NCBI GenBank assembly: GCA_028285165.1
Contig: JANQQB010000278.1
Span: forward strand, 1-64,000
Source of the DNA: Rhodobiaceae bacterium
GTDB taxonomy: Bacteria > Pseudomonadota > Alphaproteobacteria > Rhizobiales > JANQQB01
Direction of reading: 5' to 3'
Length of the DNA stretch: 64,000 bases
The position numbers and the translations under genes were made by a program. Positions 53,204 to 61,469 of this stretch are shown in pieces. The notes beneath the pieces were generated by a model, which was not told where the DNA came from, ran no database searches, and saw nothing but the letters and a program-made list of their open reading frames with translations. Position 1 is the first letter of the stretch; every line of letters begins with the position of its first letter.

Positions 53204-53908
53204 CTAGTCCGTCATCAGCCTATAGCCGATCCCGCGCACGGTCTGCAGGTAACTCGGGTCGGCCGGATCCGGCTCGATCTTGCGACGCAACCGGTTGATC
53301 TGTACATCCGCCGTGCGCTCGCCGAGCGCGTTGCCGTCGCCGTTCAGGTCATAGCGCGACACGGTCTGTCGGGGCTGTTCGGCAAACAGTTTCAGCAATT
53401 GGCGCTCGCGATCTGTGAGGCGGATGCGTTCATCGTCGCGGTGCAGTTCAAGCCGGTCAAGGTCGAACCGGAACGGGCCGAAGGTAACGTGGCTCGGCTG
53501 ATCGGCGGCAGCCGGATCGGATTGCAGGCGTTTGAAGATGTTGCTGACGCGCAGCACCAGTTCGCGCGGTTCGAACGGTTTGGTTATGTAATCGTCGGCG
53601 CCGATCTCCAGCCCGTTGATGCGGTCGTTTGCGTCCGAAAGGGCCGTCAAAAGCACGATCGGGATATCCCTTTGCCCGCGCAACCGCTTGGCAAAATCAA
53701 AACCGCTCTCGCCCGGCATCATGACGTCCAGGATCATCAGGTCGAAGTCCAGGCCGTTCAGCTTGCGGCCGGCCTCGTCCGCCGAGGCCGCTTCCGTGAC
53801 CCGGTACCCGTTCTCCTTCAGATAGCTCGACAAAAGCACGCGTATGCGGCTGTCGTCGTCGACGAGCAGAATGTGGGCCGCATCGTCTTCCGGTTTTGAA
53901 TGCGCCAT
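53204..53908 (-). CDS. OmpR-family response regulator (PetR-like)
   Basis: The 234-residue regulator has a receiver domain (ILLVDDDSRIR, phosphoacceptor in LMILDVMMPG, KPFEPRELVLR) and an OmpR winged helix ending DVQINRLRRKIEPDPADPSYLQTVRGIGYRL. It begins at the ATG 53908 with GGAG six bases upstream; the track start is a GTG. The order MarR - regulator - kinase matches the petP-petR-petS region known from Rhodobacter, there close to petABC. Here petABC is 24 kb away. The regulated genes cannot be seen. Confidence 0.9.
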   Translation of the reverse strand: MAHSKPEDDAAHILLVDDDSRIRVLLSSYLKENGYRVTEAASADEAGRKLNGLDFDLMILDVMMPGESGFDFAKRLRGQRDIPIVLLTALSDANDRINGLEIGADDYITKPFEPRELVLRVSNIFKRLQSDPAAADQPSHVTFGPFRFDLDRLELHRDDERIRLTDRERQLLKLFAEQPRQTVSRYDLNGDGNALGERTADVQINRLRRKIEPDPADPSYLQTVRGIGYRLMTD

Positions 53909-53992
53909 ATCCGTCTCCACGGGTCGGCCAGCGGGGCCGTTCCGGCCGGCAGGGACCGCGTCGCGGTCCGCGATCGTGTCACGCAGGGCGAT

Positions 53993-54499
53993 CTACTTGA
54001 TGACGACCTGCAACCCCTGACGCTCCGATTCATCCACCATTTCGGTCAGGAACCGACAGATGGTTTCGCGCTTTTCCGGCGAAATTGCGTTGAGCGCCTT
54101 GTCGATCCGCGCCGCCTGCGATTCCGCCAGCCGGGCTGCGAGTTCCCGCCCGCGGTCGGTCATGAACAACAAGCGTTCGCGCCGGTCGACCGGGCCCGGG
54201 CGTTGTTCGATATAGCCCTCATCGAGCAATTGTTTCAGCACCCTGCTGAGGCTCTGTTTGGTGATCTTGAGAATATCCAACAGATCGGAGACCCGCAAAC
54301 CCGGGTTCAGATTGACAAAATGGATCACCCGGTGATGGGCGCGTCCGAAATTCATTGACGCCAGGATTTCATCCGGCCTGCCGACAAAATCCCGGTAGGC
54401 AAAGAACAGCAGCGACATGATATCGGCGTGCTTGATCGACGATCCGGATGTGTCGGGATCGCGGGATTGCGACATCGTCATGAAATTTACGTCAGCCAT
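53993..54499 (-). CDS. MarR family transcriptional regulator (PetP-like)
   Basis: The 168-residue protein has the MarR winged helix: LNPGLRVSDLLDILKITKQSLSRVLKQLLDEGYIEQRPGPVDRRERLLFMT, followed by the dimerisation helices. It is the first gene of the two-component operon. The start is uncertain: the track begins at 54538, but the residues before MADVNF are encoded by an A/T-rich stretch that looks like promoter, and no start has a good ribosome site, so 54499 or 54481 is more likely. It is divergent from ilvE. Confidence 0.85.
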   Translation of the reverse strand: MADVNFMTMSQSRDPDTSGSSIKHADIMSLLFFAYRDFVGRPDEILASMNFGRAHHRVIHFVNLNPGLRVSDLLDILKITKQSLSRVLKQLLDEGYIEQRPGPVDRRERLLFMTDRGRELAARLAESQAARIDKALNAISPEKRETICRFLTEMVDESERQGLQVVIK

Positions 54500-54500
54500 G

Positions 54501-54528
54501 TTGACATATTTTTTTTGAATGTTATTTT
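54501..54528 (+). promoter_or_regulatory. candidate promoter in the marR-ilvE spacer
   Basis: TTGACA is followed after 16 bases by TATTTT on the plus strand, in an unusually A/T-rich stretch. It would drive ilvE with a leader of roughly 180 bases, or the sequence may be part of the opposite MarR promoter. Confidence 0.35.
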
Positions 54529-54552
54529 CCTCAAACATCGGACGACATGATC

Positions 54553-54596
54553 CGAAAGATTGCGCTTGTGAATTGAAATATTATTGCGATCTTTCG
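54553..54596. promoter_or_regulatory. inverted repeat, candidate operator or leader hairpin
   Basis: CGAAAGAT and ATCTTTCG form perfect 8-base arms separated by 28 A/T-rich bases, between marR and ilvE. It may bind the MarR-type regulator or fold as a hairpin in an ilvE leader. Confidence 0.4.
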
Positions 54597-54712
54597 AATT
54601 TTTTGTCCGCGATGTCGGAAATCAGATCAACCGTTAATCGTGTCGGTGAGGTCGGTGGCCTCATCCGTTTCACTGAAATCGATACGCGCAAACGCGGAAA
54701 GGGTAAAGTGCC

Positions 54713-55615
54713 ATGGCCGGTCAGTCGTTTGACAAGCTCAATGGTGAGATATGGTTCGACGGGACATTCGTTCCCTGGGAATCGGCAAATGTACATGTGC
54801 TGACGCATGGCCTGCACTACGCTTCGTCGGTGTTTGAAGGCGAACGCGCCTATGGCGGACGGATCTTCAAGCTGGACGAACACACACGCCGCCTGCACGA
54901 TTCCGCGACGCTGATGGGTTTCGAAATTCCGTACAGCGTGGAAGAGATCAATGCGGCCTGCGAGGCGACCCTGGCACGGATGAACCTTCAGGACGCTTAT
55001 GTCCGGCCAGTGGCCTGGCGTGGCAGCGAAATGATGGGTGTGTCGGCGCAGAACAACACGATCCACCTGGCGATCGCCGCCTGGGAATGGCCGTCCTATT
55101 TCGATCCCGCGGAACGGTTGAAGGGCATCCGGCTGCAGATTGCCGATTATTGCCGGCCGGATCCGCGCACGGCGCCGGCCAAGTCGAAGGCTGCCGGTCT
55201 CTACATGATCTGCACGCTCTCCAAACACAAGGCGGAGGCCGCCGGTTATGCCGATGCGCTGATGTTTGACTGGCGCGGACGTGTGGCCGAGGCGACCGGC
55301 GCCAACGTGTTCTTCGTCAAGGACGGCGTGTTGCACACGCCGATCCCGGATTGTTTTCTGGATGGCATCACACGGCGCACGGTGATCGATCTTGCGCATG
55401 CGCGCGGCATCGAGGTTGTCGAACGGGTGATCATGCCGGAGGAAATGGCCGATTTCGAACAATGTTTCCTGACGGGAACCGCGGTCGAAGTCACGCCGGT
55501 GTCGGAGATCGGGCCGTATCGCTTCGAAGTCGGCGATCTCACCCGGACCCTGATGGAAGACTACAGTGCCGCGGTGCTGCCGCAGCCGGTCGCCAGTGTC
55601 GAGGCGGCTGAATAG
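54713..55615 (+). CDS. ilvE: branched-chain amino acid aminotransferase
   Basis: This class IV PLP enzyme interconverts Leu, Ile and Val with their 2-oxo acids. The 300-residue protein has FDGTFVPWESANVHVLTHGLHYASSVFEGERAY, the PLP Lys in APAKSKAAGLYMI, and EATGANVFFVKDGVLHTP. It starts at the ATG 54713 (MAGQSFDKLNG). It stands alone and is convergent with the XRE regulator gene; the leader contains an inverted repeat. Confidence 0.94.
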   Translation: MAGQSFDKLNGEIWFDGTFVPWESANVHVLTHGLHYASSVFEGERAYGGRIFKLDEHTRRLHDSATLMGFEIPYSVEEINAACEATLARMNLQDAYVRPVAWRGSEMMGVSAQNNTIHLAIAAWEWPSYFDPAERLKGIRLQIADYCRPDPRTAPAKSKAAGLYMICTLSKHKAEAAGYADALMFDWRGRVAEATGANVFFVKDGVLHTPIPDCFLDGITRRTVIDLAHARGIEVVERVIMPEEMADFEQCFLTGTAVEVTPVSEIGPYRFEVGDLTRTLMEDYSAAVLPQPVASVEAAE

Positions 55616-55655
55616 GCCGGCGGACAGGCGAACAGGCGAGGTCGGGTAACCCGAT

Positions 55656-55671
55656 GTCTCCAGACATCTCC
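55656..55671. terminator. weak hairpin between ilvE and the XRE gene
   Basis: GATGTCTCCAGACATC can form a 6-bp stem with a four-base loop in the 68-base convergent gap. There is no T-run on either side, so it is at best a weak terminator. Confidence 0.3.
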
Positions 55672-55683
55672 GGTTGACGCGGG

Positions 55684-56517
55684 TCAGGCCGCGTCGATCA
55701 GCCCGGAAATGAAGCGGTCGGTCCTGTCCGGTCCGACCGTCGCCTGGCGGATCAGAAAATCGAAATGGCGGATCAGCGACTGGATCTGGTCCACCGAATT
55801 GATCACGACATAGGATCCGCCGACATAGAGCGCTGCGCGCAGCGGTCCGAAAATCGTGTAGGGCGCTGAAAAGACCGTCCGGCCGTCGAACAGGAACAGC
55901 CGGAACGTCGGATACAATTCGTCGAGCAGCGTGCGCATGTGCTCCAATTGCCGGACCCGGACCGGATCGGGGATGCCCGACCACACGGAATGGCCGGCGG
56001 CGAAGTCCTCGATCACCTGTACCGGCATGCAGCACTCGATGTCCGTCTCGGTGAGGCGCGACAGGGCGACCTGGCGGCGCGACCGGGCCAGTGTCTCGTC
56101 ATATCCCATCTCGCCGTATTCCTGCGAAATCAGGGATTCGTGGCGCAGGATTTCCGGCAACAGCGCGGGCACATAGCGGATCTTGTAGCCGCTCGCCTCC
56201 CGATACCAGCGTTCCAGCGGCGTGTGGCCGCTGTCGTCTTCGGCCAGTTCGATTTCGACCGACGGGGCGACCTCGGTGACGGTCTCGCTGGACTGGCTGA
56301 GGCCCAGCAGCCAGTCGAGGCTGACATTCTTGGCCTCGGCGATGCGATGCAGGGTTTCCGCCCGCGGCAGGCGGATCTGGGCGGGGGCGAGGAACTGGCT
56401 GAGGGCCGACCGGTCGAGGCCGACATCTTTTGAAAACTGCGCGAGGTTGCCGCCATCGGCTGCGATCAGTTGGCCGAGGCGCTGGCGAAACAGATGGGTA
56501 AGGTCGCGTTTGTCCAT
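55684..56517 (-). CDS. XRE family transcriptional regulator
   Basis: The 277-residue protein has an N-terminal Cro/C1 helix-turn-helix (FSKDVGLDRSALSQFLAPAQIRLPRAETLHRIAEAKNVSLDWLLGLSQ) and a larger C-terminal domain that may sense a ligand (ERWYREASGYKIRYVPALLPEIL; FRLFLFDGRTVFSAPYTIFGPLRAALYVGGSYVVINS). Divergence from the desaturase across an A/T-rich region with repeats suggests that it controls the desaturase and PhnD-like pair and itself. The ligand is unknown. Confidence 0.85.
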   Translation of the reverse strand: MDKRDLTHLFRQRLGQLIAADGGNLAQFSKDVGLDRSALSQFLAPAQIRLPRAETLHRIAEAKNVSLDWLLGLSQSSETVTEVAPSVEIELAEDDSGHTPLERWYREASGYKIRYVPALLPEILRHESLISQEYGEMGYDETLARSRRQVALSRLTETDIECCMPVQVIEDFAAGHSVWSGIPDPVRVRQLEHMRTLLDELYPTFRLFLFDGRTVFSAPYTIFGPLRAALYVGGSYVVINSVDQIQSLIRHFDFLIRQATVGPDRTDRFISGLIDAA

Positions 56518-56541
56518 TCTTTGAATTTCAGCGTTTCCACA

Positions 56542-56622
56542 ACATTTGTGTGAATATACATCATTTTCAAATTTCCGCTGCGTAAATGTATCTGCGTTTG
56601 TAAATTCTCACATTGTCGTGAA
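56542..56622. promoter_or_regulatory. repeat-containing divergent promoter region
   Basis: The A/T-rich spacer holds two direct copies of ACATTnnnGTGAA (56542-56554 and 56610-56622, 68 bases apart) and, between them, an ATACAT/ATGTAT inverted repeat (56556-56591). These are likely operator elements for the XRE regulator acting on both divergent units. Confidence 0.45.
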
Positions 56623-56672
56623 ACGAACCCTGCCGGCACAGTGTACGCGGTGCAACGGGTCGGGAAACAAGG

Positions 56673-57575
56673 ATGCGACGACGATTTCAAACCGAATGGC
56701 CAACCTGGATGATCCTGACATTGTGCTGGTCGGCATGGATTGGGATCCTTTTGAACGCCGATGCTCTCGGCATCCCGGTCAGCACGGCTTTGCTGGCCCT
56801 GTGTCTCGGGCTCTATTCCTCGCTGCAGCATGAAATTCTGCACGGCCATCCGACGGCGTCGGAACGCCTCAATACGCTGATCGCCCTGCCGCCCCTCGGC
56901 GTGTTCATTCCCTATCCGCGGTTCAGGGATCTGCACCTGGCGCACCATCGCAACGATGCGCTCACCGATCCGTACGACGATCCGGAGAGCTATTACGTGC
57001 ATCCCGAGGACTGGGCCCGGTTTCCGGGTCTCTGGCGGGTCATTCTCCAGATCAACAACACGCTTGCCGGCCGCATCCTGATCGGCCCGGCGCTGGGACT
57101 GTGCGGGTTCTGGCGTGCCGAACTCCGGCGCCTTCATAAGGGTGACCGGGCCGTCTTAGGGGCCTGGTGCCTGCAGGCCGCGCTTCTCCTGCCGTTCGGC
57201 GCTTTCGTCTGGAGCGTCTCGGCCCTGCCGGTCGGCGCCTATCTGGTTGCCGCCTATGCCGGCATGTCGATCATTCATGTGCGCACTTTTGTCGAACACC
57301 GCGCGCATCCGGAAGCGCCCGCCCGCACGGTCATCATCGAGGATCGCGGGCTGTTCGCCTTCCTGTTCCTCAACAACAATTTCCACGCCGTGCACCACGT
57401 CCGGCCGTCACTGCCTTGGTATGCGATCCCGGGCTTTTATGCCCGGCACCGCGACCGAATCCTGGCCCGAAATCGCGGATATTGGTACCGGTCCTATGCC
57501 GATGTCTTCCGGCTTTATGCGTTTCGCCCCAAGGAGCCTGTACCACATCCGTTGGTCGGTCGGGAGGCACCGTGA
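56673..57575 (+). CDS. fatty acid desaturase family protein
   Basis: The 300-residue integral membrane protein has all three His boxes of the non-haem di-iron desaturases: HEILHGH, HLAHH and NFHAVHH, with hydrophobic helix pairs between them. It could desaturate or hydroxylate an acyl or alkyl chain; the substrate is not evident. The stop overlaps the GTG start of the PhnD-like gene (GTGA). The spacer to the divergent XRE regulator is 155 bases. The start ATG has only a weak AAGG site. Confidence 0.88.
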   Translation: MRRRFQTEWPTWMILTLCWSAWIGILLNADALGIPVSTALLALCLGLYSSLQHEILHGHPTASERLNTLIALPPLGVFIPYPRFRDLHLAHHRNDALTDPYDDPESYYVHPEDWARFPGLWRVILQINNTLAGRILIGPALGLCGFWRAELRRLHKGDRAVLGAWCLQAALLLPFGAFVWSVSALPVGAYLVAAYAGMSIIHVRTFVEHRAHPEAPARTVIIEDRGLFAFLFLNNNFHAVHHVRPSLPWYAIPGFYARHRDRILARNRGYWYRSYADVFRLYAFRPKEPVPHPLVGREAP

Positions 57576-58357
57576 CGGCGCCAGCGGGCGCGGCCCGGCT
57601 GCAACCGGAACCGGGTCCCGCCCTGTTGCCCATGTATGACTGGCCGGAAGTGCGCTGGGCCACCGACGCGCTGTGGCAGGCCATCCGCAAGGCCAGCCTG
57701 CGGGCGGGCCTTGCCGCGCCCGGGACGCTGCTACGGCGCCCGGGCCTGCTCGATCAATGGCTCGATCCGGACCTGTTCCTTGCCCAGACCTGCGGTCTGC
57801 CCTTTGCCCGCCATCTGCGCGGACGGGTCCGGCTGCTTGGGTCGCCGGCCTACGCGCTGGAAGGGTGCCGACCCGGCGATTATTACAGCGTCATCGTCGT
57901 GCGGCAGACGGACCCGATCGAAAAAACGAAAGACCTGGGGCCCGGCCACCGCTTTGCCTTCAATGGCATTGAATCGCAAAGCGGGTTTCGGGCCATGCGA
58001 TTGCTGCTGGAACCCGGCGGACGGAATGCCGACTGGCTCGTCGGGGGGTGCCGGACCGGTTCGCACCGCGCCTCGATCCAGGCGGTGGCGGACGGCGTTG
58101 CCGATTTTGCCGCGATCGACGCGGTCAGCTGGTTCCTGGCCGGACACCATGAACCGGCATCCCGAAACCTGCGCGTCCTTGCGCGGACCCCGACCACGCC
58201 CGGCCTGCCCTTCATCACCAGCCTCAACCGTGGCGGCGCCCCGCTGGTCGATGCCTTGGCCGATGCCCTGGAAACGCTGGAACCGCGCGTCGGCGCAGCG
58301 CTCGGCATCTGCGGCTTCCGGCGTCGAGGGGAGGCGGATTACGACGGCATGGCCTAG
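57572..58357 (+). CDS. PhnD/SsuA/transferrin-type substrate-binding-like protein without signal peptide
   Basis: The 261-residue protein matches the PhnD-like periplasmic binding fold: LPMYDWPEVRWATDALWQAIR, CGLPFARHLRGRVRLLGSPAYALEGC, GDYYSVIVVR, FNGIESQSGFRAMR, GSHRASIQAVADGVADFAAIDAVSW. It lacks a signal peptide and lipobox, so it probably stays in the cytoplasm. The start is the GTG at 57572 with GGGAGG upstream and overlaps the desaturase stop. No ABC permease or ATPase gene is nearby. It may bind a small phosphonate- or acid-like ligand and act as a sensor or enzyme. The track start at 57167 is a shadow. Confidence 0.8.
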   Translation: MTAPAGAARLQPEPGPALLPMYDWPEVRWATDALWQAIRKASLRAGLAAPGTLLRRPGLLDQWLDPDLFLAQTCGLPFARHLRGRVRLLGSPAYALEGCRPGDYYSVIVVRQTDPIEKTKDLGPGHRFAFNGIESQSGFRAMRLLLEPGGRNADWLVGGCRTGSHRASIQAVADGVADFAAIDAVSWFLAGHHEPASRNLRVLARTPTTPGLPFITSLNRGGAPLVDALADALETLEPRVGAALGICGFRRRGEADYDGMA

Positions 58358-58425
58358 CGACCCGGCGTCCCCAGACTCCGACCTGACCTGCACCAACCGC
58401 CGAACTCGTCGCCGGTCGGTGGTCT

Positions 58426-59712
58426 TTATGTGGGCCCCAGAAAGAAGTTCGGCAGAAACAGCGAGACGGCCGGTACGGTGGCGAGGATCGCCAGCACGAT
58501 CACGAGCGGGATGAAATAGGGGATCACCGCGCTTACGATTTCCTCAAACGGAGCGCCGGAGAGGCGCGCCACGATGAACAGGCCGAGCCCGAGCGGCGGC
58601 GTTGCCAGGCCGAGGATCAGCGACATCTGCAACACGATGCCGAAATGCACCCGGTCGATGGCGTAGGCATCGACCAATGGCAGCAGGATGGGCACCAGAA
58701 GCAGCTTGATCGTCACGCCGTCGATGAAGCAGCCCAGAAGCAGGACCGAGATCATCACCGCCAGAAGAAACAGGAGCGGTGTGTCGATCATGCCCGGAAT
58801 GGCGCGGGCCATGTCCTGGGGAATCTGTTCGATCGCCATCAGCCAGCCCATGCTGGCCGCAAAACCGATGATGAGCATGATCATGGACGTGATCAGCACC
58901 GTCTCCGTCAGCGCCTTGACCAGGGCCTGCCATGTCAGCGTGCGCAGGATCGCGCCGAGAAAGATGACATAGGCACAGGCCAGCACACCGGCCTCGGATG
59001 CCGTCGCAATGCCGCTCAGGATGCCGCCCATGATGATTGCCGGGGCGACCAGGGCGGCCGCGCCGGCAAGTGTATGGCTCCAGATTTCCTTCAGCGACGC
59101 GCGTTCCTGGGTCGGAAAGTCCTGGCGGGTCGCGAGATACCGGTTGAACACCATCAGGCTCAGCGCGACCAGCAATCCCGGCCCAATGCCCGCAAGGAAC
59201 ATGCGCGCGACCGAGACATTGGCCAGGAACGCATAGACGACAAGCGGTATGGAGGGCGGGATGAACGGCGCGACGATTGCGGAGACAACTGTGATCGCCG
59301 AGGCAAAGGATGCCTTGTAACCCTTCTCGCGCATGGCACGGATTTCAACGGCGCCGAGCCCGGCGATATCCGCCGTTGCCGCGCCTGTGCCACCGGCGAG
59401 CATGACGGATGCGAGCACGTTCACCTGCGCCAGCCCGGCGCGGAAATGCCCCACCAGCGCATTGGCGAGATTGAAGATGCGCTCCGTCACACCGATGGCG
59501 TTCATCAGATTGCCGGCGAGCACGAAGAACGGGATTGCCAGCAGCGAGGCGTGCGAGGCCGCTTCCAGCGCCTTCATGGGCACGATCCAGAGCGTGCCGC
59601 CGAAACCGGCAAGAACCAGCGCGCCGACGACGGCAACCCCGATGGCCATGATGACCGGCGTGCGCAGCGCGATCAGACCCAGAAAGACGCCGAAAAGCGC
59701 GACCGCTGTCAC
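58426..59712 (-). CDS. TRAP transporter large permease (DctM family)
   Basis: The 428-residue membrane protein is the large subunit of a tripartite ATP-independent periplasmic transporter: twelve or so helices, MLAGGTGAATADIAGLGAVEIRAM, FIPPSIPLVVYA and LGLATPPLGLGLFI are typical. It begins with GTG overlapping the small-permease stop (GTGA). It completes a DctP-Q-M operon and would import a carboxylate driven by the sodium gradient. The substrate is not known. Confidence 0.93.
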   Translation of the reverse strand: MTAVALFGVFLGLIALRTPVIMAIGVAVVGALVLAGFGGTLWIVPMKALEAASHASLLAIPFFVLAGNLMNAIGVTERIFNLANALVGHFRAGLAQVNVLASVMLAGGTGAATADIAGLGAVEIRAMREKGYKASFASAITVVSAIVAPFIPPSIPLVVYAFLANVSVARMFLAGIGPGLLVALSLMVFNRYLATRQDFPTQERASLKEIWSHTLAGAAALVAPAIIMGGILSGIATASEAGVLACAYVIFLGAILRTLTWQALVKALTETVLITSMIMLIIGFAASMGWLMAIEQIPQDMARAIPGMIDTPLLFLLAVMISVLLLGCFIDGVTIKLLLVPILLPLVDAYAIDRVHFGIVLQMSLILGLATPPLGLGLFIVARLSGAPFEEIVSAVIPYFIPLVIVLAILATVPAVSLFLPNFFLGPT

Positions 59713-60221
59713 GAGACCGCCTTCTGGTCGTCGGTGATGTCCAGCAAGGCGCGAATGGAGCTACGCAACCGCAATACGAACTCGATCGCGATCAGAAAAC
59801 ACGACAGGAAGAACGGAACGGCGAGCCAGTAGCGCTGGATTCCAATCAGATCGATCGTGCCGACCTGTCGTGGCACAAGGACCGGCGCCTGGGCCAGAAC
59901 CAGCACCATCAACGCAATGACAATCACTGCGACAAACGCTTCGGTCGCCGCACGCAGGCGCTCCGGCATGCGCCGGGTCAGGATGTCGATCGCAACATCC
60001 TGGCCGCGCCGGTAGATGACGAAGAACGAAAAGAAGATCACCCAGACGAAGAAGACGCCGGTGAGCGGAAACGCCCAGATGATTGCCTTATCGAAGAGCA
60101 GGCGCGACGCAATGTTGATGAAATTGATCACCAACATTGCGAAGAGAAGGGAATTGGCGATGAACAGGAAGGCCTTTTCCGCCAGTGCCAGGCATCTTTC
60201 GATGCCCTGGACAAGCCTCAC
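59709..60221 (-). CDS. TRAP transporter small permease (DctQ family)
   Basis: The 170-residue protein has four membrane segments and the DctQ pattern FPLTGVFFVWVIFFSFFVIYRRGQDVAIDIL. It begins with GTG overlapping the dctP stop and its own stop overlaps dctM, so the three subunits are translationally coupled. It pairs with the large permease in the membrane. Confidence 0.92.
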   Translation of the reverse strand: MRLVQGIERCLALAEKAFLFIANSLLFAMLVINFINIASRLLFDKAIIWAFPLTGVFFVWVIFFSFFVIYRRGQDVAIDILTRRMPERLRAATEAFVAVIVIALMVLVLAQAPVLVPRQVGTIDLIGIQRYWLAVPFFLSCFLIAIEFVLRLRSSIRALLDITDDQKAVS

Positions 60222-61219
60222 TGGGCCACCTGCGTCGCCCTGACCGTAGAAACGAACCCTTCCGGCAACTCGCCTTTCCCGTCCATCTCAGCGTAAAACT
60301 CCGCCATCTTGGCGACGATCGGCGCCGTGTCGATTTCCTGGTAGGTGACGCCGGTTTCCTTCATGCGCGCGATCGCCTCATCGGCGATGGCCGCCGTCAT
60401 CGGCGCAAACTCGGACGCGACCTCGTCATAGGCCTCGAGGATCTGTGCCCGCGTCTCGTCGTCGAGACCGTTCCAGACGCGTGCGTTGGCCATGAACGCA
60501 ATGCCCTGCGGGTATTCGTTGTGGCGCACGATGTTCGGCGCGACTTCCTGGAAGCGCATGGATTCGACGAGCGCAATCGGGCTGTTGACCGCTTCCACGA
60601 TGCCGCGGCCGATCGACTCGTACACGTCTGTCCAGGCAAGCGTGCGCACTTCCGCACCCAGATGGCGCCACGCCGCGGCGGCAAGTTCGTTCGGATGCAT
60701 GCGCAGCTTGAGGCCTTCGATATCCTCCAGCCCGGCGACCGGTTTGGCCGTCACCATCACGCGATAGGGCCCGCGCACCATCTTGGTCTGGTCGCCGATC
60801 ACGGTGATGCCGGCTTCGGCTTCGATCTGTTCAAGCCAGCCCGCAACAAGATCGCTCGCCATGAAGCGCGACCAGTGGTCGCGATCCTGAAACAGGAACG
60901 GCGCGCTCATGAAGGTGATGTCGGGAACCCATTTGCGCAGGTAGGCGCCGCCCTCGGGGTAGAGATGCACCGTACCGAGCTGGAGCTGTTCGAGAATGGC
61001 GTCGTCCTTGCCGAGCTGTTCGCTGGGATAGACCTCGACTTTGATGCCGCCGCCGGTCTTTTCGCCGATCTTGTCGGCGAAGGCTTGGAACATCTTGCCC
61101 TCGATGGATTCGGCGGTCTGCTTGTGCGCCATGCGCCAGGTTTCGGCCATGGCGCTGCTGAAGGGAAATGCCAGCACAGCGACCGCGGCCAGCACCAGGC
61201 CACGCTTGAAAGAAATCAT
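60218..61219 (-). CDS. TRAP transporter substrate-binding protein (DctP family)
   Basis: The 333-residue periplasmic protein has a signal peptide (ISFKRGLVLAAVAVLAFPFSSAMA) and the DctP core: WRMAHKQTAESIEGKMFQAFADKIGEKTGG, VEVYPSEQLGKDDAILEQLQLG, and GLKLRMHPNELAAAAW with the conserved Arg that binds the ligand carboxylate. AGGAGA precedes the ATG at 61219 (the track uses the GTG one codon before). It is divergent from the RraA-like gene, whose substrate may be related to what is imported. Confidence 0.93.
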   Translation of the reverse strand: MISFKRGLVLAAVAVLAFPFSSAMAETWRMAHKQTAESIEGKMFQAFADKIGEKTGGGIKVEVYPSEQLGKDDAILEQLQLGTVHLYPEGGAYLRKWVPDITFMSAPFLFQDRDHWSRFMASDLVAGWLEQIEAEAGITVIGDQTKMVRGPYRVMVTAKPVAGLEDIEGLKLRMHPNELAAAAWRHLGAEVRTLAWTDVYESIGRGIVEAVNSPIALVESMRFQEVAPNIVRHNEYPQGIAFMANARVWNGLDDETRAQILEAYDEVASEFAPMTAAIADEAIARMKETGVTYQEIDTAPIVAKMAEFYAEMDGKGELPEGFVSTVRATQVAQ

Positions 61220-61469
61220 CACAACTCTCCTCTCATTTGACGTCTGAACGGTCCAAGGGGGGAAGGTGGCGCGTTGCGGCTTCTGTGGTTTCCGACACCA
61301 TAAGCGGTATGGCTCGCCCCGGGAGCCTGTCGGTACGCATTGAATGCATTTGAAAAATTAAGCACTTTTGCCAGTGGACTCGCAAGCGCCGTTTCCGGCT
61401 TGTGTCGACGTGACCGCAACCGGTGTGAGAAGTTCAGGCCAGCCACAGCACCATGAAAAGGATTCCCGC

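Noticed and set aside
58645-59832. 395-residue plus-strand frame opposite dctM
   Set aside because: Shadow of the TRAP permease; highly biased to Asp, His, Arg and Gln.
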